Positions 1 to 10,965 of a stretch of 64,000 nucleotides of DNA are shown here, piece by piece. A model generated the notes under the pieces. That model was not told the origin of the DNA. It saw only the letters and a list, made by a program, of their open reading frames with translations, and did no database searches. Location of the stretch: assembly GCA_010909165.1 (NCBI GenBank), contig MU008191.1:1-64000 (forward strand), given 5' to 3'. Every line of letters starts with the position of its first letter. The first letter of the stretch is position 1. The translations under genes and the position numbers were made by a program. The stretch is from Anthoceros angustus (taxonomy: Eukaryota; Streptophyta; Anthocerotopsida; Anthocerotales; Anthocerotaceae).

Positions 1-1297
1 AATGTGCATCCCACCCTCTTGTGCGCAGTGGGATACTCTCAGCCTGCACATAAAGACTCGGTGGTTGAGGAGCTTATCTCCTTGTCGGGAAGAGAACGCT
101 TGTCACAGTTGCAAGCGAGGAGACAAGCAATCTAGTGGCAGCAAAATTGCTCTTGGTGAGCTCACACGCACGCTCTTGGCGCAATAATCTATGACAAGAA
201 GGTATGGATCTTTCCAGTAGACTTCAACTTTATATTCTTTTCAAACGAACAAATCTTTGGAGTATTCTCTGCGGAAGAGGATGCACATGTTGCCCATGTT
301 CGAGAGGCAACATCGTCTTATCTGAGGCAGGCGGACAATCTCACAACAACAAGGCGTGACACCCTTCACGAAGTTAATTTGGCGGAGGACTTACATGATG
401 CCTTGACCGCATACATAGTTTGATTGAAGGAAAAGGACTCCTCGTGGATTCCAGCTCCTTGTTACACCAGCCAAAATGTGCCCTTCATATCACAAAGTCT
501 GCGTGTGCACCGAGTTGTCCTCCCTTTGCATCCTTGGCTCTTGTTTCAATTTGTGTCCATGCCTCTAACGACTATTGGTTCCATGGTGATTTGCGGGGGT
601 TGGATGCTATGAGTTCGTTTTCCTCCCAGAGCCACTATTTCATGATGCATGCCTCTACCAACACATGTTGGTCACGGTGACTTGCCCCAATCACCTAATC
701 TTAAAATGGAACTAATTAAGTGGCAGCACGATTTCTTTTAAAGACTGGACGGTGGCTGATGAGGCCAGCAGCAGGATGGCTCGCAAGGAATTTTGCAGGC
801 ATTCATTTGTGGACAACCTGAGTGGCAAGCGTGATAAGGTGAAGACTCAAGCTACTCTGAGGGACGTGGATTTCCAGGAGGCTTTTGAGCGCCTCTACTT
901 CAAGCAGAAGATTCCACAAGTCAAGCAAGTTGAGAGGGTTTGCTTTTTACAACAATGCATTGATTCCTTCCTCCAGTTCTATCACCGAGTCTCCACCGCA
1001 TCAAACTTCAACAGACGGAAAAATTGTTACTAGTTCTGCTCAAGAGGAGCGTAGGTTTCTCCACCGTTGTGCTCAGCCGATTTGTTTTGCTGCCTTCAGC
1101 TTAATGCCAAGTTGGTTGAATCCCAAAGAAGATAGACAACGCCATTGTCAGACTTGATAGGCTAGAGAAAACCGGAGAGTTGGGAAAATTCGCATCCGTT
1201 TCTCAAGAGCTAGAGGTCAAGAGACATGCCAAGGAAATTAGAGAGATTCGACAGCAGCTCGGGTCTGATGTCCCTGTCCCACAATACTCACCTTGAT
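1..1297 (+). other. Unrecognised open segments upstream of copia gag
   Basis: I do not recognise a gene here. One frame is open from about 163 to 423 and reads like protein (it contains YDKKVWIFPVDFNFIFF and ends DALTAYIV-stop). A second stretch, about 752-1297 with at least one frame change, contains SFVDNLSGKRDKVKTQ and ends in a charged segment, VKRHAKEIREIRQQLG, just before the copia gag start at 1309. This could be the leader of the retrotransposon, a captured host fragment, or another decayed element. I found no LTR partner in the window. The stretch 424-750 shows nothing recognisable. Confidence 0.3.
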
Positions 1298-1308
1298 TTC
1301 CAGCAGTA

Positions 1309-2240
1309 ATGGCTGGAACATGGTCAGATGGGTCTGACCGACTCCAGGAGAAGGATCGCCTGACTCAATCCAATTATGACAACTGGAGTTTTCATATCAG
1401 ATTCTTGAAGAGAAGTCACTCATGGATGTGGTTGGATGGCACCAATCCGCGGTAGAATTGCCGGTCAACCGTCAGCAACACCGTGGAGGATCGGTACCCA
1501 TGACAGCAAAGCAAGGAGGAGTGGCAACAAGGCGATGTGAAGGCACACTCAATCCTTGTGTCTTCAGTGTCCCAAGACATGATTCCTCACATCAAGCTGA
1601 CAAGTACATCAAATGAAGCATGGACACTGTTAGGTGATACTTATGAATCTAAGGATATGATGACGGATGTTGCAGCAACCTTACATTTCCAGACACTCCG
1701 CATGAAGGAGACAAATTCTGTTGAGAGCCATGCCTCGAGGTTTCGTGCAGCCAGAGCCAAGCTGGCATCTTGTGGAGTTTTTGTGCCTGAAGACAGGGCA
1801 GCAATTCAACTCCTCACCTCACTGCCGCCAAGTTATGAGCAGTTTAGTGCCATTCAGGAAGCAATTGCCATCAAAGTCCCGGCGACCTCTACAACACCTA
1901 CATCCAACTGTTTGCATGTGGTTGTTGGTGCATTGCTCAGTCAAGCCAACAGAAGCACATGCCAAGCCGAGGTTCTGCCTCAAAATAAAGGAGACACTGC
2001 CCTCTTCAGTTGGAGAGGGCGAGGCAGAGGTCGTGGCAGGGGAGGACGTGGCCGTGGAGGTGCTGGTAGGGGCAGAGGGCAAGCGCCCTCTTCATCACCT
2101 GATCCTAACTCCACAAAGAAACCAGGTGTGTGTAATTATTGTGGCAAACCTAACCATTGGGTTAAGGATTGTAAGAAGAAGAAGGCTGATGATGCAGCTA
2201 AAGGAAAACACTCATCTGAGACACATGTAGCCAGAGCGTC
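1309..2240 (+). pseudogene. copia A gag with CCHC zinc knuckle
   Basis: The ATG at 1309 opens a frame with NYDNWSFHIRFL, the usual N-terminal gag motif (L-x-NY-x-x-W). After a frame change near 1430 the frame open from 1537 contains NEAWTLLGDTYES and LASCGVFVPEDRAAIQLL, typical of copia gag (UBN2-like). A long Arg-Gly repeat at 2015-2080 precedes the zinc knuckle CNYCGKPNHWVKDC at about 2128-2169, with the CX2CX4HX4C spacing intact, followed by a lysine run. Gag packages the element RNA into virus-like particles. The knuckle is intact but the N-terminal third is out of frame. Confidence 0.85.
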
Positions 2241-2279
2241 CACTCCAGGTCTGCTGGTAATGTGTCTTGCATCTTCCTC

Positions 2280-2624
2280 ACGTGATTCTTATCACTGGTT
2301 TCTTGACAAGGTGCATCCAATCACATGTGTTCTGAGGAAGGCCTTCATTTCCTATCAACCAACTCCACTGGTCATGACCATGCCGTTGTCTAGGTGATAA
2401 CTCGCTTGCCAATTAGAGGGTCCGAACATTCTTGTTACCGCACAGAATGGTACACCTTTGAGTTAGAAAATACTCTTCATGTTCCTCTCCTGACTAAGAA
2501 TTTAGTTAGTACAATGGCCTTGGGAAAAATAGGGTTGTACAGAATCACATTTGAGGGCATAGAGTGTACCATTTCTCTCTCAGTCTCCATCCACAGTCCT
2601 AGCTCATGGTCGCCCCTTGTATGA
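2280..2624 (+). pseudogene. copia A protease remnant
   Basis: The context YHWFLD at about 2290-2310 is where copia aspartic proteases carry the catalytic DSGAS/T motif. Here the residues after WFLD read KVHPIT, so the Ser-Gly of the active site is gone in this frame. Downstream, after a stop near 2395, the segment ENTLHVPLLTKNLVST matches the conserved region that leads into the GAG-pre-integrase domain. The protease would cleave the Gag-Pol polyprotein; this copy is inactive. Confidence 0.7.
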
Positions 2625-2689
2625 CCTTTATTTGCTGGATTTCTTTATTGATGTTCCCGCTCCTGCAGCCCATGTTGCTGATGCAAAGG

Positions 2690-3480
2690 CTCCTGTTAGT
2701 ATAGCTTATCTATGGCATTGCAGGCTGGGTCATCCTAATATACAGGCCATGAGACGTCTTCTCAAAGAGACGATGGTAACTGGATTTGTGGAATCGGAGT
2801 TACTTGATCTGGAGTTGTGTGTAGCTTGTATCCATGGCAAGCAGTTTATATCCCACTTTGGAAGTGGTAAACCTCGCAAGGTTACAGAACCTCTGGATCT
2901 AATCCACACAGATATCTATGGCCCTATGTCTACTCCATCCTGGGGAGGCTCACAATATTTTGTGGTATTTGAGGATGACAGGACTCACTTCATGATCTCC
3001 TTCAAGATAAGAGTGAGGTATTCCCGCTTTAAGAAGTATCGCTTATGCGTAACGCCGATCGGGCATAAGTTGAAATGCCTCGAGATCCGACAATGCCAAA
3101 GAGTATATCATGCTTTCCAAGATTTTATAAGAAAGAGGAATCATAAGACAACTCACTATACCTTATCATTCCGACATGAATGGGCTGAACGCCGCATCAT
3201 TGGATGCGTGTCCCTTATGTTTCGTGGAGGTTGCTCGACGATTTGGGGTGAAGCAGTTCAAGTTGCTACATATCTTCAGAACAGGATTATTTTCTCCTCA
3301 CTTCATGGACAGATACCCTTTGAGGCTTGGACAGGGTCAAGCCCGATCTGTCACATCTTCGAGTTTTTGGGAGCATTGCCTATGCACATATTCCGGATAA
3401 ATCGGCCAAGTTCTCTTACAAATCAAAGCGTATATTTTTATCGGCCACACTGGCATCCATGGGTACAAATTGTTTGATCC
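2690..3480 (+). pseudogene. copia A GAG-pre-integrase and integrase
   Basis: LWHCRLGHPNIQAM at about 2710-2750 is the GAG-pre-integrase zinc-binding motif (H...H), with CVACIHGKQ as the paired cysteines. LIHTDIYGPMSTPSWGG gives the first catalytic Asp of the integrase core. The second Asp and the Glu are not readable in one frame: the region 3010-3230 is shifted, although NGLNAA in the neighbouring frame corresponds to the usual Q-NG-x-x-ER motif. KPDLSHLRVFGSIAYAHIP at about 3338-3395, in a third frame, is the conserved copia segment after the core. At least two frameshifts. Confidence 0.85.
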
Positions 3481-4069
3481 TATCTCTCATAAGGTACTCC
3501 ATGCGCGGGTCTTTGATGAGAGATCACTCGTGCTCCTTCTTTGGATGATTCTCAGTTTCATCCTTTGCTGGACATTTTGTGATCATGACTCGACCATGAG
3601 TTGGACACGCTTTTCCACAGCTTTGATGCCTCTTTTCCAGGATGTTCGGACAACCTTATCCTACTTTCTCCGGTGGGGTTGCTCTAGTAGGGCTGCCTCG
3701 TGCTAGATTCCCGCCTACCGATTCCGATGTTGATTACTGATGCCCCGTCGCGTCCTCCTGTTCGGCTTTGTTCCTCCATATGAGGAGGCTGATATTGCTG
3801 AACGCTGAGTTTCTAATCCCGTTCCTCGCCTCCTCCTCCTTACGAGTGTGGTTGCCCTCATCGCCCTCCCTCTCGGGCATGAGCCTCCTTATCGTAGTGA
3901 GGATTAAAGGTCCCTCGCCCTCATGGTTCTCGGTGATGAGAGTCGTTGATGTTGTCGATGTGGTCAACCTTACCATCAACCACGGAACCTCGACCTACAA
4001 AGATGCTCGTTAGTCTAGGCCGTGGGAGCAAGCCATTAAGTCTCGAATACGATAGCCGATACAAAACCA

Positions 4070-4740
4070 TACTGGAAGTTCGCCCGCCTCCGGGAGGAAA
4101 ATTGTCACCTCTAAATGGGTCTTTAAGTTGAAATACAAGGCGATGGCAGCATTTCCGGTACAAGGCTAGGTTAGTAGCTCGTGGTTTTCTCGTGTCTGGC
4201 TGGATTACCATGACACCTTTTCCCTCTGTCAAGTCCACTTAGGGTCCTTTGCTATGTCGCCTTCTTCAAGCTATTCATCCATCAAATGGATGTCAAGACT
4301 ACCTTTCTCCATGGTCGAGGAAGAGATTTATATGTGCATCAAGGGTTTGAGCTAAAGGAAAAGAAGACCATGTTTTAAGCTGCTCAAGACCATATACGGG
4401 CTAAAACAAAGCCTAGAGCTTGGTATTTACATAGATGAGTTTCTCGAGTTTGGCTTCACAAAAGCCTGGCAGACACCAATGTTTACTGCAGGAGACAGGC
4501 TATGTTATTCTGGCCTTATATGTCGACGACTGTATACTTATGGGAACTGATCTTGCCGGCATAAAGAAGGTAAGACTCTCTTATCTGGTCGTTTTGATAT
4601 GGTGGACATTGGTGAGCTTACTTATTGTCTTGGAACTCAACTCCTGCGGGATGACGCATCAGGCACATTAGTGATCCACCAGGAGAAATATATCTATGAT
4701 ATGCTGTATAAGTATAAGCGGACTGAAGCTAAGCTAGCTC
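4070..4740 (+). pseudogene. copia A reverse transcriptase
   Basis: Around 4090-4190 three frames together give the SKWVFKLKYKADG-like start of the copia RT domain. YVDD, the catalytic motif that holds two of the metal-binding aspartates, lies at about 4519-4530 in the segment ILALYVDDCILMGTDLAG. It is followed in the next frame by MVDIGELTYCLGTQL, the usual copia sequence after YVDD. Several stops and frame changes. The stretch 3480-4070 between integrase and RT contains no recognisable domain and corresponds to the usual low-conservation linker. Confidence 0.85.
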
Positions 4741-4921
4741 TTACTCCTTTAGAAGCGGGTTGTAAGTTGAGCAAGTCCCAATCCCCACATCGATGCAGGC
4801 GTGATGAGATGTCCTTAGTTCCCTATGCAGGCGTAGGTTCTCTAATCTTTGTTCGAACCATACCAGGCTGATGTTTCTTTTGTAAGTATAGTTTCGCAGT
4901 TCAAGGATCCTAGTAGCCACA

Positions 4922-5482
4922 TTGGTCAAGCGTATCCTTAGGTATTTGAAGGGCACTAGCAATCATGGAATCCACTACTCTAGATCATCACGTGATGAGG
5001 ACATGCTCACCTTGATAGGGTATTGCGATGCTGGGCAGCAGATCCCGATACTGAAGTATGTGTCACCACGCCTTCTTGTTAGCCGGTGCTTACTTGGTCC
5101 TCGAAGAAACAATCCATCGTGTCATTGTCGTCAGGCTGAATATTCAGCATTAACTAAAGCAGCCAAGGAAGCAATTTGGCTAAGGAGGCTACTTGAAGAT
5201 GTGGGCCAAGCTCAACGTGAACCCACAACTATCTGCGATAATCGCCCGGCATTGACACATAATTTTCATGCGAGGACCAAGCATATCGAGGTGCATCATC
5301 ATTTTATCGGACGCCACGCTCAGTCGATCAAGCTTGAATATATCCCAGATGCAAATGTAGCAGATATTCTCACCAAGTCCTTAGCGAGCAAAACATTTCG
5401 GTTCAAGGAGTCACTTGGAGTCTTAGAGTCCGTCACATACCCATGTCCAGTCGATTATGAGAAGGATAAGTTCAGCATATGA
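4922..5482 (+). pseudogene. copia A RNase H
   Basis: The frame begins KRILRYLKGTSNHGI, the classic start of the copia RNase H region, and continues through YCDAG (first catalytic Asp), RQAEYSALTKAAKEAIWLRR (Glu-containing helix), ICDNRPALT (second Asp), KHIEVHHHFI and ADILTKSLA. This is the best preserved part of the element. The segment after YCDAG is scrambled compared with the usual form, so small indels are likely there. The enzyme removes the RNA strand during reverse transcription. Confidence 0.9.
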
Positions 5483-5866
5483 AAGCATAGTCTGTTCCTA
5501 GAGGGCTAGTCGCTATCATCCTCGTTGGAGCTTGATGGGTAGGTAGGTTGCTATTTATGTTTCTGCCTAAGCTCTTCTTCAGACTCTGTGTCATCATTGC
5601 TGTCCATGTGGCTCCAGTCCATGCCAGACTCCTCGTACATCCTCTTCTCAGACACTGCATACATGTGTTACAATGTCAGGGCTAGTTCTAGCACTTCTCA
5701 AACCACACAAATAGTGGGAGCTAAATCAGATGTGCAGGAGGTCCTTACCGTAGAACGAAATGAAATTCCCACCATGTCCGCCCCATCTATACCATCTGTC
5801 TCTAATCATGGTGATCCCTGTTGAAGTACAGCGATAGACTTCAGGAGTCTGAGGGTTGTTGTGGGA
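5483..5866. other. No gene seen between copia A and repeat R1
   Basis: This stretch follows the RNase H stop of copia A. It should contain a polypurine tract and a 3' LTR if the element were complete, but I find neither, and no coding similarity. Confidence 0.4.
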
Positions 5867-6948
5867 GGCAGATCCCGGGGCTTCCGAGATGCACCCTCTA
5901 GCGGCCACACTTATCCCACTGTCGTTTCGTACGTTTGGTTTCGTCCCATGAGACTTGTGGAACGGTCGAATCTTGAGAAATCAGTCACTACCTGCAGCTA
6001 CACACTACCTCAACCTTCTAAACAAGCAAGGCGCCCTCTCACGCTCCCTCTACAGCAGTTACACCGCCTGTACTGCTTCTTAAATTCACCAAGCCTCAAC
6101 CTACAACGACACCACCCGATTGCAGGTCACGTCTTAACAACAAGGCGTCTATCACGGGCGCCCGGGACCCCCTGACCCACACCACAATTTCGTCCCTACT
6201 CCTAAGACCACTCTCCTCCACACAGGGAGCGCTCTCTTACTGCAGATTTGGGATTCGTCCCTTAGGCTCTGCCTGTGGCCTTCCGTTTTCCCTACACTCT
6301 AATCCTCCTCACAACTCCCTCAATCAACGACGCCCTCTTCTTCTCTACTCATCAAACCTTCCTTCCTCCACAATCTCCTACTCTAACACCGATAACTGGC
6401 TCATTAATTCCAACTCGCCCTTACGGCACAATTGCACGGGTCCGTCCGGAATTAACGAGTTCTTCCTTGGGCGGTTGCTGTGGTTTGTACCAAACGAGAA
6501 CCTCCAGGAGTCTTTCCTGCTCTACCCTCGAGAGTTCCTTGAGCATCGCCACACACTCAAAGCAAAACAATTCACACAACAACCATTCACAAGGGCTAGC
6601 GAGCGCAAAAGAGCAAGCCCTCCACCCAAGACTCCGACCGCGTCCTCCCCTCTACCAGACATCGTTGGCTTGCGGCCGGCACTTCCTCGCACACAAAGCG
6701 AAGGACTCGAGGATGGGAGCGCAAGACACGATAATTTTACTCTCACAAGCTCCCTCCTTTTATGGAGGTCCTCACATACAGCCTCCCACAGGCGCGCCCC
6801 TCCGCGCCTCACTCCTTATTTTAGTGTATCCTATTGTCAGACTTTAAGTTCTGACATCCAAGCATCTTGGGTAAAATTCTATTCTAGCAAACTTCACCTA
6901 TGTGAGCCTTAATGGCTCCTGTCAACATTCCCATCTAGCTAGTCAACA
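5867..6948 (+). repeat. Direct repeat R1, copy a (LTR-like, ~1.05 kb)
   Basis: This stretch is repeated in the same orientation at 9536-10548. Shared landmarks are GAGATGCACCCTCTAGCGGC near the start and CTAGCTAGTCAACA at the end. The repeat starts TGGGAGGC and ends GTCAACA, so it has the TG...CA termini expected of an LTR in either orientation. The copies differ mainly by short indels. I cannot assign it to a particular element: the copia fragment between the copies is truncated at its gag end, so it need not be the owner. Confidence 0.75.
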
Positions 6949-6965
6949 CACCCTACTAGGTTCTC

Positions 6966-7020
6966 CGACCACGGTAGGAGTCCCTCCTACCACGGTAGGA
7001 ACTCCTCCTACCATGGTAGG
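6966..7020. repeat. Palindrome cluster P1
   Basis: It contains one degenerate unit, then CCTACCACGGTAGG (6986-6999) and the perfect 14-base palindrome CCTACCATGGTAGG (7007-7020). It lies at the start of repeat R2. Confidence 0.9.
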
Positions 7021-7039
7021 TGTTCCTACCGGGGTCATT

Positions 7040-7580
7040 TCTTCTCCCTCACCCCCTCCCCTGTGAAGCTTCTCCCGCTTCACTCGCTTCTCCCTGGTGC
7101 GAAGTTCCTTCACCCATGTTGCTTGGGACACTCTCCAAGTCTAAGGCTTCCGATTGGACTTGCATGAGGGCCTCCCTATCATCATCATGAGGTCCCAACA
7201 TCCTCCTGCCGCTGAGTTTCCGCTCGCCTACTTGCAATTTCCCTTGCTTGGTAGGTCCTTGTCTTTTCCGCCTCCGTCTTCAAGAATTCAACTCTCCTCT
7301 TGGCGGCTCCTATGTCAACCTTGCTGAACATCTCCCCTATGCGCGCATCTCTTCCAACATGTCTAAGTCTCCTTTCTTACCTCCCGAGACTCAAGGCCTT
7401 TGCCTTGCTCATGGGATCTTACATCCCTTGCTTCCCTATGATGAGCTCCGCTCATCACTTGGTGGGGCAACTCCTCCCACCGTGACTCCATCCGCTCGCC
7501 CACCTAGGGGCGGTTGTCTCCTTATCTCCGCTTGGGAGCTTCCAAACCGTGACTTCCTCCCTCCTGTAGGAGGTGCTTCT
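7040..7580 (+). repeat. Repeat R2, copy a (internally deleted)
   Basis: 7040-7205 matches about 10966-11130 and 7221-7570 matches about 11880-12220, in order and orientation. Copy a therefore lacks the ~750 bases corresponding to 11131-11880. The sequence corresponds to the antisense of the coiled-coil ORF remnant described at 11200-13841. Confidence 0.8.
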
Positions 7581-7725
7581 ACCAGTAGGACTTCCTACCG
7601 TGGTAGAACTAAATTCCACCTTGAGGCCTTGTCATGAGGACGAAGGGGTCCCAAACCCCTGTGGGAACACCTCCTATCCTCGTAGGCGGGATTCCTGCCA
7701 TGGTAGGATCTATCCTACCTTCCAT
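7575..7725. repeat. Palindrome cluster P2
   Basis: Degenerate copies of the CCTACCRYGGTAGG family include CCTACCGTGGTAG at about 7594 and CCTGCCATGGTAGG at about 7694, with half-units between them. Confidence 0.8.
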
Positions 7726-7861
7726 CTCCGCATCTTCTGCGGTCCATCACCGAAAATTCGTAGGTGTCGAACTCGGGGCTACTTGCCCGTCCATCTTTCA
7801 AAAGGGGTCATGGAGCCAAGCTCCTTTGTTGGCAGCCGATTCTGTACATAGTTGACGGCCA

Positions 7862-8420
7862 TCAAAACTTCTGCCCAATACCACGGGTGAGTCCAGCAAA
7901 AGAAAGAGAAGCCAAAGTGGCTTCCTGTAGAGTTCTGTTTTTGCGTTCCGAGAAAGCATTCTGCTCTGGAGTGTAAGGAATTGTCAACTGATGAAGGATT
8001 CCTTCTTCTGTACAGAACGATGCGAATGCGTGACTGGTTGACTCACCGCCATTATCTGTTTGCAAAATTCGCACCTTACAGGAAGTCTGGCGTTGAGCAT
8101 AGCGAACATAAGACTTGAAACGATCAAAAGCTTCACTCTTGTGTCGTAGAAAACTACACAATATACGCTCCACTCGTCGATGAAAGTCAAGAAATAGTCC
8201 AAAGGAGCTAGTGGACATGGGGCCACATATGTCGCTATGCAGAGTGTGAAGCAAGCCTTCAGCACGGCTAAGGGCCATATCCTTAAAGGCGTGAATGTGC
8301 CTTACTCAATTGTGAGGACTCACAGGCGTTCTTATCAAAAGAGAATTCAAGGGCTCACGATAACTCTCACCTTTGACAAGGAGGCGGGGCGTTGGAAATT
8401 GACATGTCCAAGACGACAGT
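7862..8420 (-). pseudogene. copia B pre-integrase and integrase core
   Basis: Minus-strand reading near 8410-8380 gives LWHCRLGHVNF (pre-integrase zinc motif). The frame 8278-7862 gives LHSDICGPMSTSSFG (first Asp), ILQTDNGGE (second Asp) and IPYTPEQNAFSERKNRTLQE (catalytic Glu region). The DDE triad is therefore readable, but the domain ends abruptly at 7862. Confidence 0.88.
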
Positions 8421-8616
8421 GCCACAATTGTGTGGAAGGTACCTGCATGGAATAGCGATTGAGTAGAACCTAACACGGTCTTGGCGTTCGGGAGGTACAG
8501 TCGTGAGAAGGTGAGCACGAGAAAGATGATGCCCTAACTTGGAGCTTGTAACATAGCACCCTTGCGATCAAAACACACTCGGCGTAATGTTCTGTGACAG
8601 ATGAGACATCAAGTTC

Positions 8617-8860
8617 TTAGTCATTGGAAGGGACATAGAGAACCTTTGTGAGTGTAAGGCTTGAAGAGTCGAGGCAAAATGATATGAGAAACTGAACCTT
8701 TGATAGAAAGTCCACTATCGTCCCTAATAAGACAAAGCTGTTTGGCATCAGCGGAAGGAGTGAAAGAAGAAAAAACACTGTGAAAGCAAATATGACTTGT
8801 GGCTCTGAATCGAGAAACCATGTGTGATTGTACTTGTGTGGCGACAAACAAAGCTGCCGG
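8617..8860 (-). pseudogene. copia B protease remnant
   Basis: TWFLDS in one frame and ATSHICFHSVF in the next together give the copia protease active-site region, with a frame change right at the catalytic loop. It is followed by SLTLTKVLYVPSND, the conserved segment before the pre-integrase domain. Confidence 0.75.
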
Positions 8861-9495
8861 GATAGTGGTGTAGCCTTCTGATGGTGACGTTGCTTTCTGG
8901 AGGATGATCGCGCCTGGGCTCTCCTCCTTTCTTCTTACGACAGTTTCGTTCATAATGGCCAGGGATCTTACGCCAGTTGCACACAAAAATCTTCTTGGTG
9001 ATTACGTCACGTTGTGGGTTCGAGTAGGAACCACGTCCTCTACCTCGACCTCGAAAGCCACCTCGGCCCCTTGATGTAAACAATACTCTTGTGTTGTTGG
9101 AAGTGGAGCCCTTAGGCTTGTGAAAACTCAGCGCCTCGATATAAGGGCCAATTACCTCCTCGAGTGTTACCTTCTGTCGGGTAGTATTGAACAGCAGATG
9201 TATTGTGGCATTCTGACCGCCAACAAAGTGCGATAACTTTGGAAGTGAAGCCAAGATACTTATAGTCGCTTGAACTTCACAAGACTGCATCACAATAGGC
9301 AAGATTAGCACGAAGTTGATATAAGCCTCAAGCTCATTGTCCCGCATCCTCAAATTGAAGAAGTCTCGCGGCGCATGCACCGTGGACGCCGAACTCTTGT
9401 CCCGATATATAGATCGGGAAAACTTTCCACACATCCGCCGAGGTTTTGGCATCTATGGTGTGTGGCATCACATTCTATCTAAGGCAGCAATGAGT
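8860..9495 (-). pseudogene. copia B gag, zinc knuckle mutated
   Basis: The first readable piece (about 9490-9400) resembles the mid-gag segment with ADVWKVF. The frame from 9452 continues with ELEAYINFVLILP and ILASLPKL, then an Arg-Gly tract RGRGGFRGRGRGRGS. The zinc knuckle reads CNWRKIPGHYERNC: spacing is right, but the second zinc-binding Cys is Arg (codon CGT, one transition from TGT). The N-terminal ~70 residues of gag are absent. Confidence 0.85.
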
Positions 9496-9535
9496 ATAGA
9501 ACGAGCACGCCTATCCTTACGCCTCCCAGCCGTGG

Positions 9536-10548
9536 GAGGCGGATCCGGGCTCCGAGATGCACCCTCTAGCGGCCACACTTATCCCACCGTGCGTTGGCGT
9601 TTTTCCCCATGAGACTTGGAACGGATCTTGAGAAATCAATCACTGCAGCCTACACACTACCTCAGCCTTCTAAACAAGGCGCCCTCTCACGCCTCTCAGC
9701 AGCCTACGCATCGCTTCTTGTAAACTCACCAAACCTCAACCTACAACGACACCACAATTGTGTCACGTCTTAAAAAGGTGTCTATCACGGCGCCAGGGAC
9801 CCCCGACCCAATAACTCCCTACTCCCTCTTCTCCACCACGGGAGCGCCTTACTTGCAGTTGGGATTCGTCCCTTAGGCTCGCTGTGGCCTTAGTTTTCCT
9901 ACACTCTAATCCTCCTCACAACTCTCTCAATCAACAACGCCCTCTTCTTCTCTACTCATCTACCCTTCCTTCCTCCACAATCTCCTACTCTAACACCAAT
10001 TGCTGGCTCATTAATTCCAACTCGCCCTTACGGCACAACCGCTGGGTCCGTCCGAAATTAACGAGTTCTTCCTTTGCTATGTGGTTTGTACAGACAGAGA
10101 AACCTCCAGGAGTCTTTCCTGCAGTCTACCCTCAAGCCGAGAGTTCCTTGAGCATCGCCACACACTCAAAGCAAAACAATTCACATGAACCATTCACAAG
10201 GGAGCGGTGGCGCTGCAAAGAGCAAGCCCTCCGCCCAAGACTCCGACCGCGTTCTCCTCTCTACCAGACATGCGTTGGCTTGCGGCACGAAATTCGCACA
10301 AAGTGAAGGACTCGGAGGATGGGAGCGCAAGACACGATAATTTTACTTCACAAGCTCCCTCCTTTTATAGGGAGGTCCTCACATACAGCCTCTCGCGCCC
10401 TCCGCACCGCCTCACTCCTTATTTTAGTGTATCCTATTGTCGACTTTAAGTTCGACATCCAAGCATCTTGGGTAAAATTCTATTCTAGCAATTCACCTAT
10501 GTGAGCCTTAATGGCTCCCTGTCCAACATTCCTATCTAGCTAGTCAAC
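9536..10548 (+). repeat. Direct repeat R1, copy b (LTR-like)
   Basis: Second copy of the repeat at 5867-6948, slightly shorter through many 1-10 base deletions. It ends at the same CTAGCTAGTCAACA. Beyond it, at 10549-10900, the sequence differs from that following copy a and no gene is seen. Confidence 0.75.
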
Positions 10549-10915
10549 ACTCTGACAAGCATTAATGCCTGCCCTCCTCTAAAGAAAAGTCTTCCCAAGT
10601 GGCATCTTGCCCCATGTCTTCAAGCTAATTTAAGGACTTCTTATGAATCCCTTCCTTATCTTGATGCCTATCTTGAGTTCCTTCCTCCAATAAAATAGCC
10701 GGGCTCTCTTAGCCACCGGCTCATCCTCGCCTTCTCCTCTTCCTCTCACTTGTGGAGCAAGTGAGCCCTTGCTCCTGCACCCATGTTAGGAGGTTGGTCT
10801 TCTCCTTGTGATTCTTGCTCCATTCCCGCAAGATCAACCCCTCTTCCTTCTTTCCCGCAAGGGCCAAGGTACCGCCTTGCCGTCAAATCCATGCTAGCTT
10901 TCTCCGCTTCCCCTC

Positions 10916-10950
10916 CCTACCATGGTAGGAACTCCTCCTACCACGGTAGG
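10916..10950. repeat. Palindrome cluster P3
   Basis: CCTACCATGGTAGG at 10916-10929 and CCTACCACGGTAGG at 10937-10950 stand in the same order and with the same 21-base spacing as P1, but as the reverse pair of types. They introduce R2 copy b. Confidence 0.9.
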
Positions 10951-10965
10951 AGTTCCTACCGGTCA

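Larger units (their letters stand above)
1309..5482 (+). mobile_element. Degenerate Ty1/copia LTR retrotransposon (copia A), internal region
   Basis: Domains follow the copia order gag, protease, integrase, reverse transcriptase, RNase H on the + strand, which separates it from gypsy elements (integrase last). Every domain is broken by stops or frame changes, so the copy cannot be autonomous. The interval runs from the putative gag ATG at 1309 to the stop after the RNase H domain. I could not identify flanking LTRs, a primer binding site or a target site duplication. The downstream 5483-5866 shows no obvious duplicate of upstream sequence, so it may be solo internal debris or have LTRs lost by deletion. 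Confidence 0.9.
7862..9495 (-). mobile_element. Doubly truncated Ty1/copia element (copia B)
   Basis: Minus-strand gag, protease, pre-integrase and integrase core are recognisable in copia order. The element stops inside the integrase at about 7862, with no reverse transcriptase or RNase H, and begins part-way into gag at about 9495. It abuts R1 copy b on one side and R2 copy a on the other. It is a different lineage from copia A (the shared motifs differ in sequence). Several frame changes make it non-functional. Confidence 0.88.

Noticed and set aside
5867-10548. Calling R1 the LTRs of copia B
   Set aside because: Copia B lacks about 70 N-terminal gag residues next to R1 copy b, and no primer binding site was found, so ownership is unproven.
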